From Bacteroidota bacterium (GTDB lineage: Bacteria > Bacteroidota > Bacteroidia > B-17B0 > Aurantibacillaceae): a stretch of DNA of 6,932 bases. Where the stretch lies: the NCBI GenBank assembly GCA_005800865.1, contig SYEI01000103.1, positions 1 to 6,932 of the forward strand, read 5' to 3'. Of the stretch, positions 6,006-6,932 are shown one piece after another (the first letter of the stretch is position 1; every line of letters starts with the position of its first letter). The position numbers and the translations under genes are program-made. Under the pieces are notes generated by a model. It saw nothing but the letters and a program-made list of their open reading frames with translations, was not told where the DNA came from and made no database searches.

Positions 6006-6932
6006 CTAGAAATATCTTGGTGTTACTACTTTACGTTGTTTGTATGAGAATAAATACCCTAATGTAATCTCATGTGACCCTTGAGAATACTTTTGGATTT
6101 TAGTTAAAGCATAATCATAAGAATAGTTTACTAAAAACTGAGGAGTAACTTGAATTCCTAATAAGGCGGAAATATCAGCACTACTTCTATAAGAAACGCC
6201 TGCCCATATTTTATTTTTAATTAAGAAGTTGGCATTGATATCGTATTGTAATGGTGCATTTTGAACCATTTTAACCATCGCCTGTGGTTTTACTTTTAAA
6301 TCTTCGTTAATTGTAAATACATTTCCAATTGTTAAATAGTAATGGAATTTATTCACACTTAATTTTGTTGATTTATCAATTTCGCCACTTGTGGTAAATA
6401 CATAACTATCATCAATCATACGGGGAATAGAAAGTCCAGCATAAAAAGTATTAGTGTAATAATATAATCCTGCACCAAAGTTTGGTGTAATAATACTAGG
6501 TGTATTTTGAGACACTTGTATATCACCAGCTTCCGTTGCCTTTAACTCAGATAATTTGTTTACTTGGTTATGGATACCACCCATTAAACCAAAAGATAAT
6601 TTACCTTTTTCGCCTGCTTTAATTCTGTAAGCATAGTTTAAGTATACTAGGTTACGACTTAGTTTACCAATTTGTTCATTTAAGAAACTAACACCTAATC
6701 CCATTTTATCATTAGCTAATGGGCCATGTAGTGTAAACGACGTTGTAATTGGTCGTCCTGGAAAATTAACCCATTGTTGACGATGAGTTAAGTTTACAGC
6801 CATTGCTTCTTTTGAGCCTGTATAAGCAGGATTAATATACATTTCGTTAAACATATATTGTGTAAACATAGCATCGTATTGTGCTTTAGCACCCACTGCG
6901 CTAAACAAAGCTATTACGATTATTAAAATTGA
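6006..6932 (-). CDS. PorP/SprF family type IX secretion-associated outer membrane protein, N-terminus cut by the window edge
   Basis: The frame is open to the right edge, giving 308 visible residues. The first 18, SILIIVIALFSAVGAKAQ, are the hydrophobic core and cleavage region of a signal peptide (AKA or AQ before YDA), so the start codon lies just past the edge. The in-frame TTG at 6908 falls in the middle of that core and is a leucine codon, not the start. The mature part has PorP/SprF hallmarks: QYMFNEMYINPAYTG, then QQWVNFPGRP, then HGPLANDKMGLGVSFLN, alternating amphipathic beta strands throughout, GSHEITLGYLF near the end, and a C-terminal PRYF. Family members are outer-membrane barrels; in Flavobacterium SprF helps deliver the adhesin SprB, and in Porphyromonas PorP is needed for T9SS secretion. 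Many genomes carry several paralogues dedicated to different cargos, so this may be a paralogue and not the core component. Confidence 0.9.
   Translation of the reverse strand, partial: SILIIVIALFSAVGAKAQYDAMFTQYMFNEMYINPAYTGSKEAMAVNLTHRQQWVNFPGRPITTSFTLHGPLANDKMGLGVSFLNEQIGKLSRNLVYLNYAYRIKAGEKGKLSFGLMGGIHNQVNKLSELKATEAGDIQVSQNTPSIITPNFGAGLYYYTNTFYAGLSIPRMIDDSYVFTTSGEIDKSTKLSVNKFHYYLTIGNVFTINEDLKVKPQAMVKMVQNAPLQYDINANFLIKNKIWAGVSYRSSADISALLGIQVTPQFLVNYSYDYALTKIQKYSQGSHEITLGYLFSYKQRKVVTPRYF

Noticed and set aside
1..6932. CRISPR array, tRNA/rRNA genes, insertion sequence, toxin-antitoxin or phage-defence genes
   Set aside because: I saw no spaced direct repeats, cloverleaf sequences, transposase motifs, terminal repeats or small paired genes. 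All substantial frames are accounted for by housekeeping and envelope genes.

Overview
The window looks like a chromosomal segment of a low-GC member of the Bacteroidota. The evidence is a PorP/SprF-family outer-membrane protein (a family tied to the Bacteroidota-specific type IX secretion system, T9SS), a TPR/PD40/OmpA protein of the kind found beside it, A/T-rich leaders without Shine-Dalgarno sequences, and promoter elements of the TAnnTTTG type. I cannot resolve the order or genus. There are no mobile elements, tRNA or rRNA genes, CRISPR arrays or integration scars. Coding density is high, and no stretch above 300 bases lacks a gene.

Left block (about 15-2560, minus strand): a probable operon etfB - etfA - bifunctional-nuclease-family (BFN/DUF151) gene. 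It starts at a good TTG-N19-TAAATTTG promoter near 2525-2554 and ends at a hairpin terminator at 15-40. EtfB and EtfA form the electron-transfer flavoprotein, which takes electrons from acyl-CoA and related dehydrogenases toward the quinone pool. The third gene is a BFN domain fused to a C-terminal UVR-type helical motif. The 83-base etfB-etfA gap holds a short heptamer-periodic repeat and an inverted repeat.

Middle (2741-3778, plus strand): pdhB, the pyruvate dehydrogenase E1 beta subunit, is transcribed divergently from etfB across a 243-base intergenic region. It is followed by a strong hairpin that can terminate transcription in both directions. The E1 alpha and E2 genes are not in the window.

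Right block (3797-6932, minus strand): a PorP/SprF-family gene, cut by the right edge, is followed after 4 bases by a 734-residue periplasmic protein with signal peptide, TPR, PD40 propeller, regulatory-like beta domains and an OmpA peptidoglycan-binding domain. The two genes are probably translated from one message and form an outer-membrane/peptidoglycan-anchored module related to T9SS and gliding machinery. The gene order suggests that a partner, possibly a large secreted cargo protein, lies just beyond the right edge.

Every gene belongs to a known family, and I see no convincing new system. The points most worth a second look are the PorP-OmpA module and its missing upstream partner, the repeat in the etfB-etfA gap, the divergent etf/pdhB arrangement, and two start-site corrections (etfB and the PorP-family gene).
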